Source of the DNA: Flavimobilis rhizosphaerae
GTDB lineage: Bacteria; Actinomycetota; Actinomycetes; Actinomycetales; Cellulomonadaceae
Direction: 5' to 3'
Assembly (NCBI RefSeq): GCF_014852685.1
Contig: NZ_JACZDF010000005.1
Location: 142,275 to 206,274 of the forward strand
Length of the DNA: 64,000 nucleotides
Shown: positions 42,985-50,883 of the stretch, one piece after another
Layout: every line of letters begins with the position of its first letter
Position numbering within the stretch: position 1 is the stretch's first letter
Program-made: the position numbers and the translations under genes
Notes under the pieces: generated by a model
Database searches by the model: none
Told to the model about the DNA's origin: nothing
Seen by the model: only the letters and a program-made list of their open reading frames with translations

Positions 42985-43980
42985 TCAGGCCCGGACGTCG
43001 TGCCCGGCCGACGACGGCGTCGGCACGGAGGAGAGCGCCTGCTCGACGACGACCGAGGGGGACAGGTCCGTCGCCCAGGCCTGCGGCGTGAGCGTGAGGC
43101 GGTGCGCGAGCGCGGGGACGGCGACGGCCTTGATGTCGTCGGGCGTCACCCACGTGCGTCCGTCGAGCACCGCGAGGCCTCGCGCGACGAGCACGAGTGC
43201 CTGCGTGCCGCGGGGGCTCGCCCCGATCTCGACGCCGGGGTGCGTGCGTGTCGCCGCGACGAGCGCGACAGCGTACGCGACGACGTCGTGGGCGACGTCG
43301 ACGGCCTCCGTGCCGGCCTGCATCGCGAGGAGCGTGGCGGGGTCGACGACCGGCGCGACCGTGACCTCCTCGCGGCGGCGCGCGAGGCGCCGACGGATGA
43401 TCTCGGTCTCGCCCGCGGCGTCGGGGTGGCCGACGGCGAGCCGGAGCATGAAGCGGTCGAGCTGAGCCTCCGGCAGCGGGTACGTGCCCTCGTACTCGAC
43501 CGGGTTGGACGTCGCGACCACGTGGAACGGGCGTGCGAGCGGGTACGACACGCCCTCGACCGTCACCTGGCGTTCGGCCATCGCCTCGAGGAGCGCCGAC
43601 TGCGTCTTCGGGGACGTCCGGTTGATCTCGTCGGCGAGGAAGAGGCCGGTGAAGACGGGACCGGGCCGGAACTCGAACTCGCGCGTCGCCGGGTCGTAGA
43701 CGTTCGAGCCCGTGATGTCGGCCGGCAGGAGGTCCGGCGTGCACTGGAGGCGTCGGAAGTCGAGCCCGAGCGCGGACGCGAGCGAGCGGGACGCGAGTGT
43801 CTTGCCCAGGCCCGGCACGTCCTCGAACAGGACGTGGCCTCCTGCGAGAACGGTCGCGAGCGCGAGGCGGAGAGCCGGCCCCATCCCGACGATCGCGCCG
43901 CCGACGGCCTCGAGGACCTCTGCGCCGAGCCGTGCGACCTCGGCGACGGGCAGCGGGCTCGTGGTGCTGGGCTGGGTCAT
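42985..43980 (-). CDS. moxR: MoxR-family AAA+ ATPase
   Basis: 331 aa. Walker A FEDVPGLGKT, Walker B LFLADEINRTSPKTQSALLE, sensor 1 VVATSNPVEYEGTYPLPEAQ and arginine region LDRFMLRL; C-terminal lid GASPRGTQALVLVARGLAVL. Chaperone-like ATPase acting with DUF58/vWA proteins in envelope or cofactor maturation. ATG 43980 overlaps the preceding gene (ATGA). Confidence 0.92.
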   Translation of the reverse strand: MTQPSTTSPLPVAEVARLGAEVLEAVGGAIVGMGPALRLALATVLAGGHVLFEDVPGLGKTLASRSLASALGLDFRRLQCTPDLLPADITGSNVYDPATREFEFRPGPVFTGLFLADEINRTSPKTQSALLEAMAERQVTVEGVSYPLARPFHVVATSNPVEYEGTYPLPEAQLDRFMLRLAVGHPDAAGETEIIRRRLARRREEVTVAPVVDPATLLAMQAGTEAVDVAHDVVAYAVALVAATRTHPGVEIGASPRGTQALVLVARGLAVLDGRTWVTPDDIKAVAVPALAHRLTLTPQAWATDLSPSVVVEQALSSVPTPSSAGHDVRA

Positions 43981-44546
43981 CGGGATCCTCCTGGGAGCGG
44001 TGCGTGCATAGCGGGGCGGCCGGTCGTCACTGACGCGGGGACGGTGAGGCGCCGACCGGTCGGGTCGAGTGCCTCGAGCGCGGTGAGGCAGCGGTCGAGG
44101 TCGCGTGGACGCGTCTCGGTGCGTGCGTCGGCGTCGAGGAGTGTCGGGGCGCCCGCCCCGAGCAGCGTGCGGGCCCGGGCGACGTCGGCCGGCGTGACGA
44201 CGAGTGGGAACCCGCCGTCGGATGCGACGCCGTGGAGCGCGAGGAGCTGTGCAGCGAGGTCGCCGATCCGCCGCATGGTGCGCGGAGGGACGAGCCCCGA
44301 GCGTGAGCGCATCGACCAGACGAGCGCGGAGAGCTCGTCGCGGCGTCCGGCGGCCTGCGTGAGGCTGTCGGCCGCGAGGAGGGGCTCGTCCGTCGTCGCG
44401 AGCCGGTGCGTGACGACGACGTAGAGAAGGGGGAGGGCGCCGAGGACGAGGGCGTGGGTCCATTCGAGGACGAGGAGCCCGACGACGAGCACGACGAGCG
44501 AGAGCGCGGTGCCGAGCACGAGCCGTGCGCGGGGGAGCGACGTCAC
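43977..44546 (-). CDS. Membrane protein of the MoxR cluster (189 aa)
   Basis: 189 aa, two N-terminal transmembrane helices (LVLGTALSLVVLVVGLLVLE, ALVLGALPLLYVVVTHRLAT) and a cytoplasmic helical region (RDELSALVWSMRSRSGLVPP, LTALEALDPTGRRLTV). Overlaps both neighbours by 4 bases. Function unknown; conserved companion of MoxR/DUF58 genes in Actinobacteria by position. Confidence 0.72.
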   Translation of the reverse strand: MTSLPRARLVLGTALSLVVLVVGLLVLEWTHALVLGALPLLYVVVTHRLATTDEPLLAADSLTQAAGRRDELSALVWSMRSRSGLVPPRTMRRIGDLAAQLLALHGVASDGGFPLVVTPADVARARTLLGAGAPTLLDADARTETRPRDLDRCLTALEALDPTGRRLTVPASVTTGRPAMHAPLPGGSR

Positions 44547-45283
44547 GGTCCCACCTCCGGGTGCTCGTCGCGCAGGGCGCCGAGGATCGACCCGAGCGCT
44601 GCACGTGAGGCGGCGACGTCGTCGGCGGTCGCACCGCCGCTCCCGTAGCGGACGGCCTCGTACGTCCTCAGGAGCGAGGTCGTCGCGGTGCTCGGTGCCC
44701 GGGTCGCGCGGAGGACGTCCGACGTCAGCTCGGCCTGAGTCTGGACCGGCTGGCGGACGACGCCCTCGCGCGCGACGGCCTCCTCGAGGACGAGCCAGGC
44801 CTGGACGACGGCCTCGGCCGGGTCCGGGACTCCGTCGAGCCGCTCGAGGGCCTCGGCGACCGCGTCGGCGACGACCTCGCGCGACGGCACGACCTGACCT
44901 GGCATCGTGTCGACCGTCATGGGGGCCTCAGGTACGGGCCGTGGCCGTCGTGACCACCAGGTGCGGACCGCTCGAGCGGCGACCGCGACGAGAAGGGCGA
45001 GCACGACGAGACCGAGGAGGATCATCACCCACAGGACGATGTCGCTGCTGTTCTGCTGCTGCTCGGCGAGCTCGGTCGGTGGGGGCGGCGGAGGCTCGGA
45101 GGCCTCCTGCGTCGGGAGGGTGATCGAGAGATCGGGGTTCCAGCGCAGCTGCCACGGCGCCCACGCGAGGGCCCCGACGACGACGCACGCGAGCGAGACG
45201 AGCGCAAGGGTCGTCGTCGCGCGGGCATGGCGCTGCGCGGGGTCCGCGGCCCGTGGCGCGCTCGTGGTGTCGTCGCTGATCAT
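44543..45283 (-). CDS. DUF4129-domain membrane protein
   Basis: 246 aa. Transmembrane helices near residues 23-45 and 82-105 flank a Pro-rich extracytoplasmic segment. The C-terminal DUF4129 region reads VVADAVAEALERLDGVPDPA then AVVQAWLVLEEAVAREGVVR, TQAELTSDVL and LLRTYEAVRYGSG. DUF4129 proteins accompany MoxR-DUF58 genes and transglutaminase-like proteins. ATG 45283 lies 19 bases after the DUF3866 stop. Confidence 0.8.
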   Translation of the reverse strand: MISDDTTSAPRAADPAQRHARATTTLALVSLACVVVGALAWAPWQLRWNPDLSITLPTQEASEPPPPPPTELAEQQQNSSDIVLWVMILLGLVVLALLVAVAARAVRTWWSRRPRPVPEAPMTVDTMPGQVVPSREVVADAVAEALERLDGVPDPAEAVVQAWLVLEEAVAREGVVRQPVQTQAELTSDVLRATRAPSTATTSLLRTYEAVRYGSGGATADDVAASRAALGSILGALRDEHPEVGP

Positions 45284-45302
45284 CGGTGCCAGCGTACGGG
45301 GC

Positions 45303-46436
45303 TCAGCGCGATGCCCGAGGGAGGCTGGTGAGGTGAGCCGCGTGCACGCCGGCGACGGCGGCCGCGAGGAACGGCCACGGGTCGGCCTCGAGGTCGCGTC
45401 CCATCGTCGACAGGCCCACCGGGGTGCCGCGGAGTGCTGCGAGAAGCGCTGCGTCCGCCGGGACGTCGACGAGAGCGTGCCGTCCCGCCTCGAGGAGGGG
45501 GCGGGCGGCGCGGAATGCCGCGCGCAGCGCGTCGGCACCGCCCGGGACCGGGACCTCGTCGGTGACGGTGGGCACGACGACGTCCGACGGCGCGAGCGCG
45601 ACGCGGCCGACGGCGGTGAGCGAGTGGTGCGACACACCGAGATGTCGCGCGCGGGCGTCGGTCGTCGAGACGCGGAGCGCCGCGACGCCCCGCCCGCCGA
45701 GCACGTGTGCCGCGTTGAGCGCCTCGCCGGCCGCGACCCCTGAGAAGCCCCATCGTGTGCCTGTGCCGAGGTTCCCGGGGCCCTGCGCGACGACGACGAC
45801 GTCGGCGCTGAGCACGTGCCGTGCCGCGAGGAGCCCCGAGTGCAGGCTCACGGCCTCGAGGTCGCCGCCGTACGCCTGCCCGACGGTGACGGTCGCGTCG
45901 AGCCATCCGGCCTCACGCAGGCCCGCGACGGTCCGCGAGAACGCGAGCGGCAGCGCACCGCCATCGGTCATGACGTAGGCGGTGCGCGGCGGGCGCGGCC
46001 CCGACCAGGCGGCGCGCACGCCAGCGAGCACCGCCGGCAGCGCCGAGTGGAGGTCGGCGACGACGACGGGCAGCCCGTCGAGGTCGTCGGCGTCGCGGAG
46101 CAGCTCGTGATGCTCGGACTCCTGCTCGTCGGCGCCGAGGACCATCGTCTGCAGCGGCGAGTACCGCGCCTTGACGAGATGCCCCGGCCCGGCGGGGGCG
46201 TCGGGCGGCAGCCTGTCGGGGAGTGCGACGACGAGTGCGTAGCCGCCCGTTCCCAGGCCGCGCTCGAGGGCCGTCGCGTTGAGCAGCACACGGTCGCCGA
46301 CCTGCAGGGACCCCACAAGATCGACGTAGGCGAGCGCCCGGACCTCCGCGCCCGCAGCGAGCCGGACCACCGCCTCGCACGCCCCCGGCCACGACCGACC
46401 GAGCGACACCACCGAACCCTCGCGCCAACTGATCAC
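45303..46436 (-). CDS. DUF3866-family protein
   Basis: 377 aa cytosolic protein. VGDRVLLNATALERGLGTGG, VKARYSPLQTMVLGADEQES, VVVADLHSALPAVLAGVRAA, ARHVLSADVVVVAQGPGNLG and GVSHHSLTAVGRVAL are typical of DUF3866. No catalytic role is established. GTG 46436 has a TAGCGT box 6 bases upstream. It is the first gene of the MoxR-region operon and is divergent from pafB, with the two -10 boxes only 8 bases apart. Confidence 0.8.
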   Translation of the reverse strand: MISWREGSVVSLGRSWPGACEAVVRLAAGAEVRALAYVDLVGSLQVGDRVLLNATALERGLGTGGYALVVALPDRLPPDAPAGPGHLVKARYSPLQTMVLGADEQESEHHELLRDADDLDGLPVVVADLHSALPAVLAGVRAAWSGPRPPRTAYVMTDGGALPLAFSRTVAGLREAGWLDATVTVGQAYGGDLEAVSLHSGLLAARHVLSADVVVVAQGPGNLGTGTRWGFSGVAAGEALNAAHVLGGRGVAALRVSTTDARARHLGVSHHSLTAVGRVALAPSDVVVPTVTDEVPVPGGADALRAAFRAARPLLEAGRHALVDVPADAALLAALRGTPVGLSTMGRDLEADPWPFLAAAVAGVHAAHLTSLPRASR

Positions 46437-46442
46437 CCGGAC

Positions 46443-46448
46443 ACGCTA
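46443..46448 (-). promoter_or_regulatory. Leaderless-type -10 box of the DUF3866 gene
   Basis: TAGCGT on the minus strand, 6 bases before GTG 46436; only 8 bases from the divergent pafB box. Confidence 0.5.
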
Positions 46449-46456
46449 CCGGGCGC

Positions 46457-46462
46457 TACCGT
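46457..46462 (+). promoter_or_regulatory. -10 box of pafB
   Basis: TACCGT, 8 bases before ATG 46471; back-to-back with the DUF3866 promoter. Confidence 0.4.
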
Positions 46463-46470
46463 TGACCTCG

Positions 46471-47487
46471 ATGTCCACGCGCACCCGGGCCGACGAACGG
46501 CTCCTCAACCTTGTCATCGCCCTCGTCAACTCCGGGCACGGGCTCACGCGCGCCCAGATCCGCGCGACCGTCGAGGGGTATACGGAACCTCGCACCGACG
46601 ACGCGTTCGAGAAGCTCTTCGAGCGCGACAAGACGACGCTGCGCGAGCTCGGGTTCCCGCTGAGCATGTCCGAGGACACGTTCCAGGACTCGATCCGCTA
46701 CTGGCTCGACATGCAGTCCTACGACATGCCGCCGGTCCACCTCACGGCGTCGCAGCTCGGCGTGCTCTCCGTCGCGGCCCAGCTGTGGCGGGACGGCGCG
46801 CTCGGCGCGGAGTCCCGACGCGCGGTGACGAAGCTGCGGGCGCTCGGGGACCCGGACGTCGACACGCACGGCCTCGGCGCGCTCGCCCTGCGCGTCGGCG
46901 CCGCCGGCGGTGCCTACGGCCCGCTCGTCGACGCGATCGACTCGCGCACGGCCGTACGGTTCCGCTACCGCGCCGCGAGCACGGGCGAGGTGGCGGTCCG
47001 CACGGTCGAGCCGTGGCGGCTCGCGGTGAGGCGCGGCGGCTGGTACCTCCTCGGTCAGGACCGCGACCGCGAGGCGGCCCGCGCGTTCCGGCTCTCGCGG
47101 TTCGACGGGTCCGTCGGCACGGTCGGCGAGGCTGGCGCATTCGAGATCCCCGGGAGCGTCGACGTCGAGGCGATGCTCGGTCTCCGCAGTGCGCAGGTCG
47201 AGGCGTTCCTTGCGATCACGCCGGGCCGGGCGACCGCGCTGCGCGCGCAGGGGCGCCCGTCCGAGGCGACGGAGGCCTGCGGGTGCGCCGAGGGCCGTGA
47301 CCTTGTCGACCTCACGCTCGACGACCTCGAGCAGGGGGCGCGGCTCGTCGCGTCATACGGCGACGCCGTCGTCGTCCTCGAGCCGGACGAGCTCCGCGAG
47401 GCGGTGGCGCGCCGGCTCCGCGCCGCAGCCGCGATCCCGCTCGGCACGCCGGGCGCAGCGCACGACGAGGAGCCCGACCGTGGCTGA
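46471..47487 (+). CDS. pafB: WYL-domain DNA-damage regulator PafB
   Basis: 338 aa. N-terminal HTH (LLNLVIALVNSGHGLTRAQI...FERDKTTLRELGFPL), WYL domain near 150-220 (AVRFRYRAASTGEVAVRTVE then PWRLAVRRGGWYLLGQDRD), C-terminal WCX. PafB pairs with PafC to activate LexA/RecA-independent DNA-damage genes in Actinobacteria. Assignment rests on tandem WYL genes followed by tatA-tatC, the conserved context. The 3' end overlaps pafC by 8 bases. Confidence 0.88.
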   Translation: MSTRTRADERLLNLVIALVNSGHGLTRAQIRATVEGYTEPRTDDAFEKLFERDKTTLRELGFPLSMSEDTFQDSIRYWLDMQSYDMPPVHLTASQLGVLSVAAQLWRDGALGAESRRAVTKLRALGDPDVDTHGLGALALRVGAAGGAYGPLVDAIDSRTAVRFRYRAASTGEVAVRTVEPWRLAVRRGGWYLLGQDRDREAARAFRLSRFDGSVGTVGEAGAFEIPGSVDVEAMLGLRSAQVEAFLAITPGRATALRAQGRPSEATEACGCAEGRDLVDLTLDDLEQGARLVASYGDAVVVLEPDELREAVARRLRAAAAIPLGTPGAAHDEEPDRG

Positions 47488-48469
47488 GAACGCACCCGAC
47501 CGTCTCGTCCGGCTCCTCGGCCTGCTCGCGTTCCTCGGGCGTGACGATGTCGTCGACGCCGGCTATGCGTCGTGGCGGCTCGACGAGCTCGCGGAGCGCT
47601 TCGAGGTGACGCCGCGCCGGATCCTCCAGGACATCAACCTGCTGTTCGTCGCTGGGCTGCCGGGGCACGGCCCCGAGGACCTCATCGACTTCGACCTCGA
47701 CGAGGAGGACGGGTACGTCGCGCTGCGGGAGCCCCACGGCATGGCGCGCCCCCTGCGACTCAGCACGCGCGAGGCTGTCGCGCTCGTCGCGGCGCTGCGG
47801 ACCCTCGCCGCAGGCCTCGACCCCGAGCTGCAGCCTCGTGAGGCGGCGGAGGTCGCGTCGACGCTCGCGGTGCTCACGCGCGCGGCCGGCGCAGCAGCGA
47901 GCACGGCGGCGCTCGTCGACGTCGACCTGGGTGCCGCAGCGCCCGTCGCGGTACGTGCCGCGCTCGTGCGGGCCCTCACGGACGGGCGGCGTCTGCGGCT
48001 GCGCTACGTCTCCGCGTCCGACGTCGTCTCCGAGCGCGACGTCGACCCGGTGCGTCTTGCGACCGAGGACTCCCACGGGTACCTCGTCGCGTTCTGCCTG
48101 CGCGAGCAGGCGGGACGCAGCTTCCGCGTCGACCGCATCCTCGAGGCGACCGTCCTCGAGGACCCTGCCTCGCCGCACCCCGAGCTCACCGACGCGCCGA
48201 CGTTCCGGCCGGCACCCGGGGACGGCGCGGTCCTCGCGACGCTCGCGCTCGCGAGCCCGGCGCGCTGGATCGCCGAGTCCGTCCCCGTCGAGGCGGTCCG
48301 TGAGCTCTCGGACGGTGCCTTCGAGATCGATCTCGTGGTTCGTGACACCGGATGGTTCGTGCGTCTCGTCCTCGAGGAGGCCGAGAACGTCCTCGCGATC
48401 TCCCCGGCCGAGCTTCACGCGGCCGTCACGAGCGCCGCGGCCGCGGCGCTCGAGGCGTACGACGGATAG
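47480..48469 (+). CDS. pafC: WYL-domain DNA-damage regulator PafC
   Basis: 329 aa. N-terminal winged helix (LVRLLGLLAFLGRDDVVDAG, LDELAERFEVTPRRILQDIN, LLFVAGLPGHGPEDLIDFDL) typical of PafC, WYL domain (LRLRYVSASDVVSERDVDPV, SHGYLVAFCLREQAGRSFRV), WCX at the C-terminus. GTG 47480 starts inside pafB. Its stop codon TAG forms part of the TAGCCT box of the next gene. Confidence 0.88.
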   Translation: MAENAPDRLVRLLGLLAFLGRDDVVDAGYASWRLDELAERFEVTPRRILQDINLLFVAGLPGHGPEDLIDFDLDEEDGYVALREPHGMARPLRLSTREAVALVAALRTLAAGLDPELQPREAAEVASTLAVLTRAAGAAASTAALVDVDLGAAAPVAVRAALVRALTDGRRLRLRYVSASDVVSERDVDPVRLATEDSHGYLVAFCLREQAGRSFRVDRILEATVLEDPASPHPELTDAPTFRPAPGDGAVLATLALASPARWIAESVPVEAVRELSDGAFEIDLVVRDTGWFVRLVLEEAENVLAISPAELHAAVTSAAAAALEAYDG

Positions 48470-48472
48470 CCT
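48467..48472 (+). promoter_or_regulatory. Leaderless-type -10 box overlapping the pafC stop
   Basis: TAGCCT, 6 bases before GTG 48479. Confidence 0.45.
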
Positions 48473-48478
48473 GACGCC

Positions 48479-48796
48479 GTGTGGTTCTGGATCTGGACGG
48501 CCCTCACCCTCGGCGCGCTCGCCGCAGGGTTCCTCGCGTGGCGTCAGGTGTGGCGGCACGGCAAGGGCCTCGTGCGTGAGCTCGGCACGTCGGGCGACCG
48601 GATCGGCGACGTCGTCGACGAGGCCACCGCTCGCACCGACGCACGGCTCGATGCCCTCGCCCCCATAGAGGTCACGGTGGGGCTGGACCCGTCACCGCTG
48701 CGCCGAGCGATCGATGACCGCCGTGCCCGCACCCGCGCGCACCGCGCCCGTCCCCGTCCCGAGGTCTGGGAACGCTGGGCACAGGTGTGGCGCTAA
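48479..48796 (+). CDS. Small membrane-anchored hypothetical protein (105 aa)
   Basis: N-terminal transmembrane helix (MWFWIWTALTLGALAAGFLA) and a charged, Arg-rich cytoplasmic tail ending PEVWERWAQVWR. Starts 9 bases after pafC. A protein of this kind often lies between pafC and tatA in related genomes; function unknown. Confidence 0.68.
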   Translation: MWFWIWTALTLGALAAGFLAWRQVWRHGKGLVRELGTSGDRIGDVVDEATARTDARLDALAPIEVTVGLDPSPLRRAIDDRRARTRAHRARPRPEVWERWAQVWR

Positions 48797-48869
48797 ACGG
48801 ACGCCCGTCGTCGGAAGGCGGCACGCAGCCTAAGATGAGTCCACCTGTCGACGTCTGGAGTTCCTTCTC

Positions 48870-49136
48870 ATGATGCTGCGCGAGCACCCGTGGGCCATCC
48901 TCATCATCCTCCTGCTCATCGTGCTGCTCTTCGGCTCGAGCAAGCTGCCTGACCTCGCTCGGAACCTCGGCCGGTCCATGCGGATCGTCAAGAAGGAGGT
49001 CCGTGAAATGAAGGCCGACGACGAGGACGCGACGCCGGCCGCCCCGACGAACCCGTCGGCGCCGGCCGAGCCGCAGCAGCCGGCCGCCCCGCAGCAGCCG
49101 GCCGGTCCGGCCGGGGATGACGCGCCCAAGGCCTGA
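48870..49136 (+). CDS. tatA: Twin-arginine translocase subunit TatA
   Basis: 88 aa. Short N-terminus, transmembrane helix (AILIILLLIVLLFGSSKLPD) with the FG hinge, amphipathic helix LARNLGRSMRIVKKEVREMK, and an acidic Pro/Ala-rich tail. Pore-forming component for folded-protein export. GGAG precedes ATG 48870. tatC begins 4 bases after its stop. Confidence 0.93.
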   Translation: MMLREHPWAILIILLLIVLLFGSSKLPDLARNLGRSMRIVKKEVREMKADDEDATPAAPTNPSAPAEPQQPAAPQQPAGPAGDDAPKA

Positions 49137-49139
49137 GGC

Positions 49140-49925
49140 GTGCCACGCACCGGTCGCCCGCGCGACGGGCGGATGCCCCTGCGCGCCCATCTCCTCGAGG
49201 CAAGGAACCGCGTCGTCCTCGCCGGGCTCGGCATTCTCCTCGGTGCGGTCGTCGGCTGGTTTCTCTACCCCCACGTGTTCGATCTCCTCCAGGCACCGAT
49301 CCTCGAGGTCGCTGCCAGGGAGGACCGGACGGTCGCACTGAACTTCGCTGGCGCGTTCACCGCGATCGACATGCAGATCAGGCTGTCGGTGTGGATCGGG
49401 CTCATCGTCTCGAGCCCGTGGTGGCTCTACCAGGCATGGGCCTTCGTGGTACCCGGCCTCACTCGCCGTGAGAAGTGGGGCACCGCGGCCTTCGTCGCCT
49501 CGGGCGTCCCGCTCTTCCTCGCGGGCGCCGCGCTCGCGTGGTGGGTGCTGCCGCGGGCCGTCGTCATCCTCGTGATGTTCGTCCCCGCCGGTGCGACAAA
49601 CCTCCAGGACGCGCAGGCCTACCTGACCTTCGTCTCCCAGTTTATCCTCGCCTTCGGGCTCGTGTTTCTGCTGCCGGTCGTCATGGTCGCGCTCGATCTT
49701 GTCGGTCTCGTCCGCGGCCGCACCTGGCTGCGGGGGTGGCGCTGGGCGGTCGTCCTCGCGTTTACGTTTTCCGCGATGATGACGCCGACGACCGACGTCC
49801 TCACGATGTTCCTCATGACGCTGCCGATCCTCGTGCTCTACGCCGCTGCCGTCGGGATCGCGATGCTTCATGACCGCCGCGTCGACCGTCGACGCGCCCT
49901 CGCCGAGGAGGCCGACGGCCTGTGA
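49140..49925 (+). CDS. tatC: Twin-arginine translocase subunit TatC
   Basis: 261 aa, six transmembrane helices. The N-terminal MPLRAHLLEARNRV corresponds to the conserved MxLxEHLxELRxR signal-binding region but has Ala where the usual first Glu stands. SSPWWLYQAWAFVVPGLTRR, FVSQFILAFGLVFLLPVVMV and AMMTPTTDVLTMF are typical. GTG start 49140. Overlaps the lipid kinase by 4 bases (GTGA). Confidence 0.93.
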   Translation: MPRTGRPRDGRMPLRAHLLEARNRVVLAGLGILLGAVVGWFLYPHVFDLLQAPILEVAAREDRTVALNFAGAFTAIDMQIRLSVWIGLIVSSPWWLYQAWAFVVPGLTRREKWGTAAFVASGVPLFLAGAALAWWVLPRAVVILVMFVPAGATNLQDAQAYLTFVSQFILAFGLVFLLPVVMVALDLVGLVRGRTWLRGWRWAVVLAFTFSAMMTPTTDVLTMFLMTLPILVLYAAAVGIAMLHDRRVDRRRALAEEADGL

Positions 49926-50863
49926 CCACCCCTGCCGGGCCCGTCGGGCTCGTCGTCAACCCGACGTCGGGTCGTGGCCGCGGGGCGCGTGCAGGCGACC
50001 GCACCCGCGAGCTCCTCGAGGCCGCGGGCCACGAGGTTGTCGAGCTCTCGGGGGAGACCCTCCTCGACGCGGTGCACCGCGCCCGTCAGGGTGTGTCCGA
50101 CGGGCTGAGCGCGCTCGTCGTCGTCGGCGGGGACGGCATGGTGCACCTGGGGTTCAACGCGGTCGCGACGACGCGCACGCCCCTGGGCATCGTCGCGGTC
50201 GGCTCCGGCAACGACTACGCACGCGCCGCAGGCCTTCCGCTGCACCGGGTCGACGCAGCGGTGCGCGTCGTGCTCGACGCGCTCGCCCAGGGGCGCACGC
50301 GGGCGGTCGACGCGGCCCACGTGGCGCCGCCCCGGTCGCTCGACGGCCGCTGGTTCGCGGGCGTCCTCTCCGCCGGGCTGGACGCTGCCGTCAACGCGCG
50401 CGCCAACCGGCTGTCGTTCCCGCGCGGACACCTCAAGTACCTGCGGGCCGTCGTCGGCGAGCTGGGTGCTTTCCTGCCGTTCGGCTACCGCGTGCGCGCG
50501 GACCACCCGGACGGAACGACCTCGGAGTGGCTCTCCGCGGGGACGCTCGTCGCCGTGGCGAACTCCCCGATGTTCGGCGGTGGGCTGCAGGTTGCTCCTG
50601 GCGCGCGCATCGACGACGGTGAGCTCGACCTCGTGACCGCCGGACCGCTGCGCCGGATGCAGACAGTCGGCCTCTTCCCTCGGCTCTACCGGGGCACGCA
50701 CATCTCGCATCCGGCCGTGACGATCTCGCGGACGACGTCGGTCACCGTCGAGCCCTCCGACCTCGGCCGCACCCCGCCAGTCGCCATGGCCGACGGTGAG
50801 GAGATCGGACCCCTGCCGCTGCGGGTCGAGATCCACCGCGGCGCCGTGACGCTCCTCGCCTGA
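49922..50863 (+). CDS. Diacylglycerol kinase family (YegS/DgkB-like) lipid kinase
   Basis: 313 aa. N-terminal GLVVNPTSGRGRG, nucleotide-binding VVVGGDGMVHLGFNAVA, GIVAVGSGNDYARAAGLPLH, and C-terminal GGGLQVAPGARIDDGELDLV plus VAMADGEEIGPLPLRVEIH. Phosphorylates diacylglycerol or a related lipid. Coupled to tatC by GTGA; its cluster with tat and lnt concerns the envelope. Confidence 0.87.
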   Translation: MTTPAGPVGLVVNPTSGRGRGARAGDRTRELLEAAGHEVVELSGETLLDAVHRARQGVSDGLSALVVVGGDGMVHLGFNAVATTRTPLGIVAVGSGNDYARAAGLPLHRVDAAVRVVLDALAQGRTRAVDAAHVAPPRSLDGRWFAGVLSAGLDAAVNARANRLSFPRGHLKYLRAVVGELGAFLPFGYRVRADHPDGTTSEWLSAGTLVAVANSPMFGGGLQVAPGARIDDGELDLVTAGPLRRMQTVGLFPRLYRGTHISHPAVTISRTTSVTVEPSDLGRTPPVAMADGEEIGPLPLRVEIHRGAVTLLA

Positions 50864-50871
50864 CGTCCGCC

Positions 50872-50877
50872 TACGCT
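50872..50877 (+). promoter_or_regulatory. Leaderless-type -10 box of the helicase gene
   Basis: TACGCT, 6 bases before ATG 50884. The intervening GGGAGC could alternatively act as a weak Shine-Dalgarno. Confidence 0.4.
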
Positions 50878-50883
50878 GGGAGC

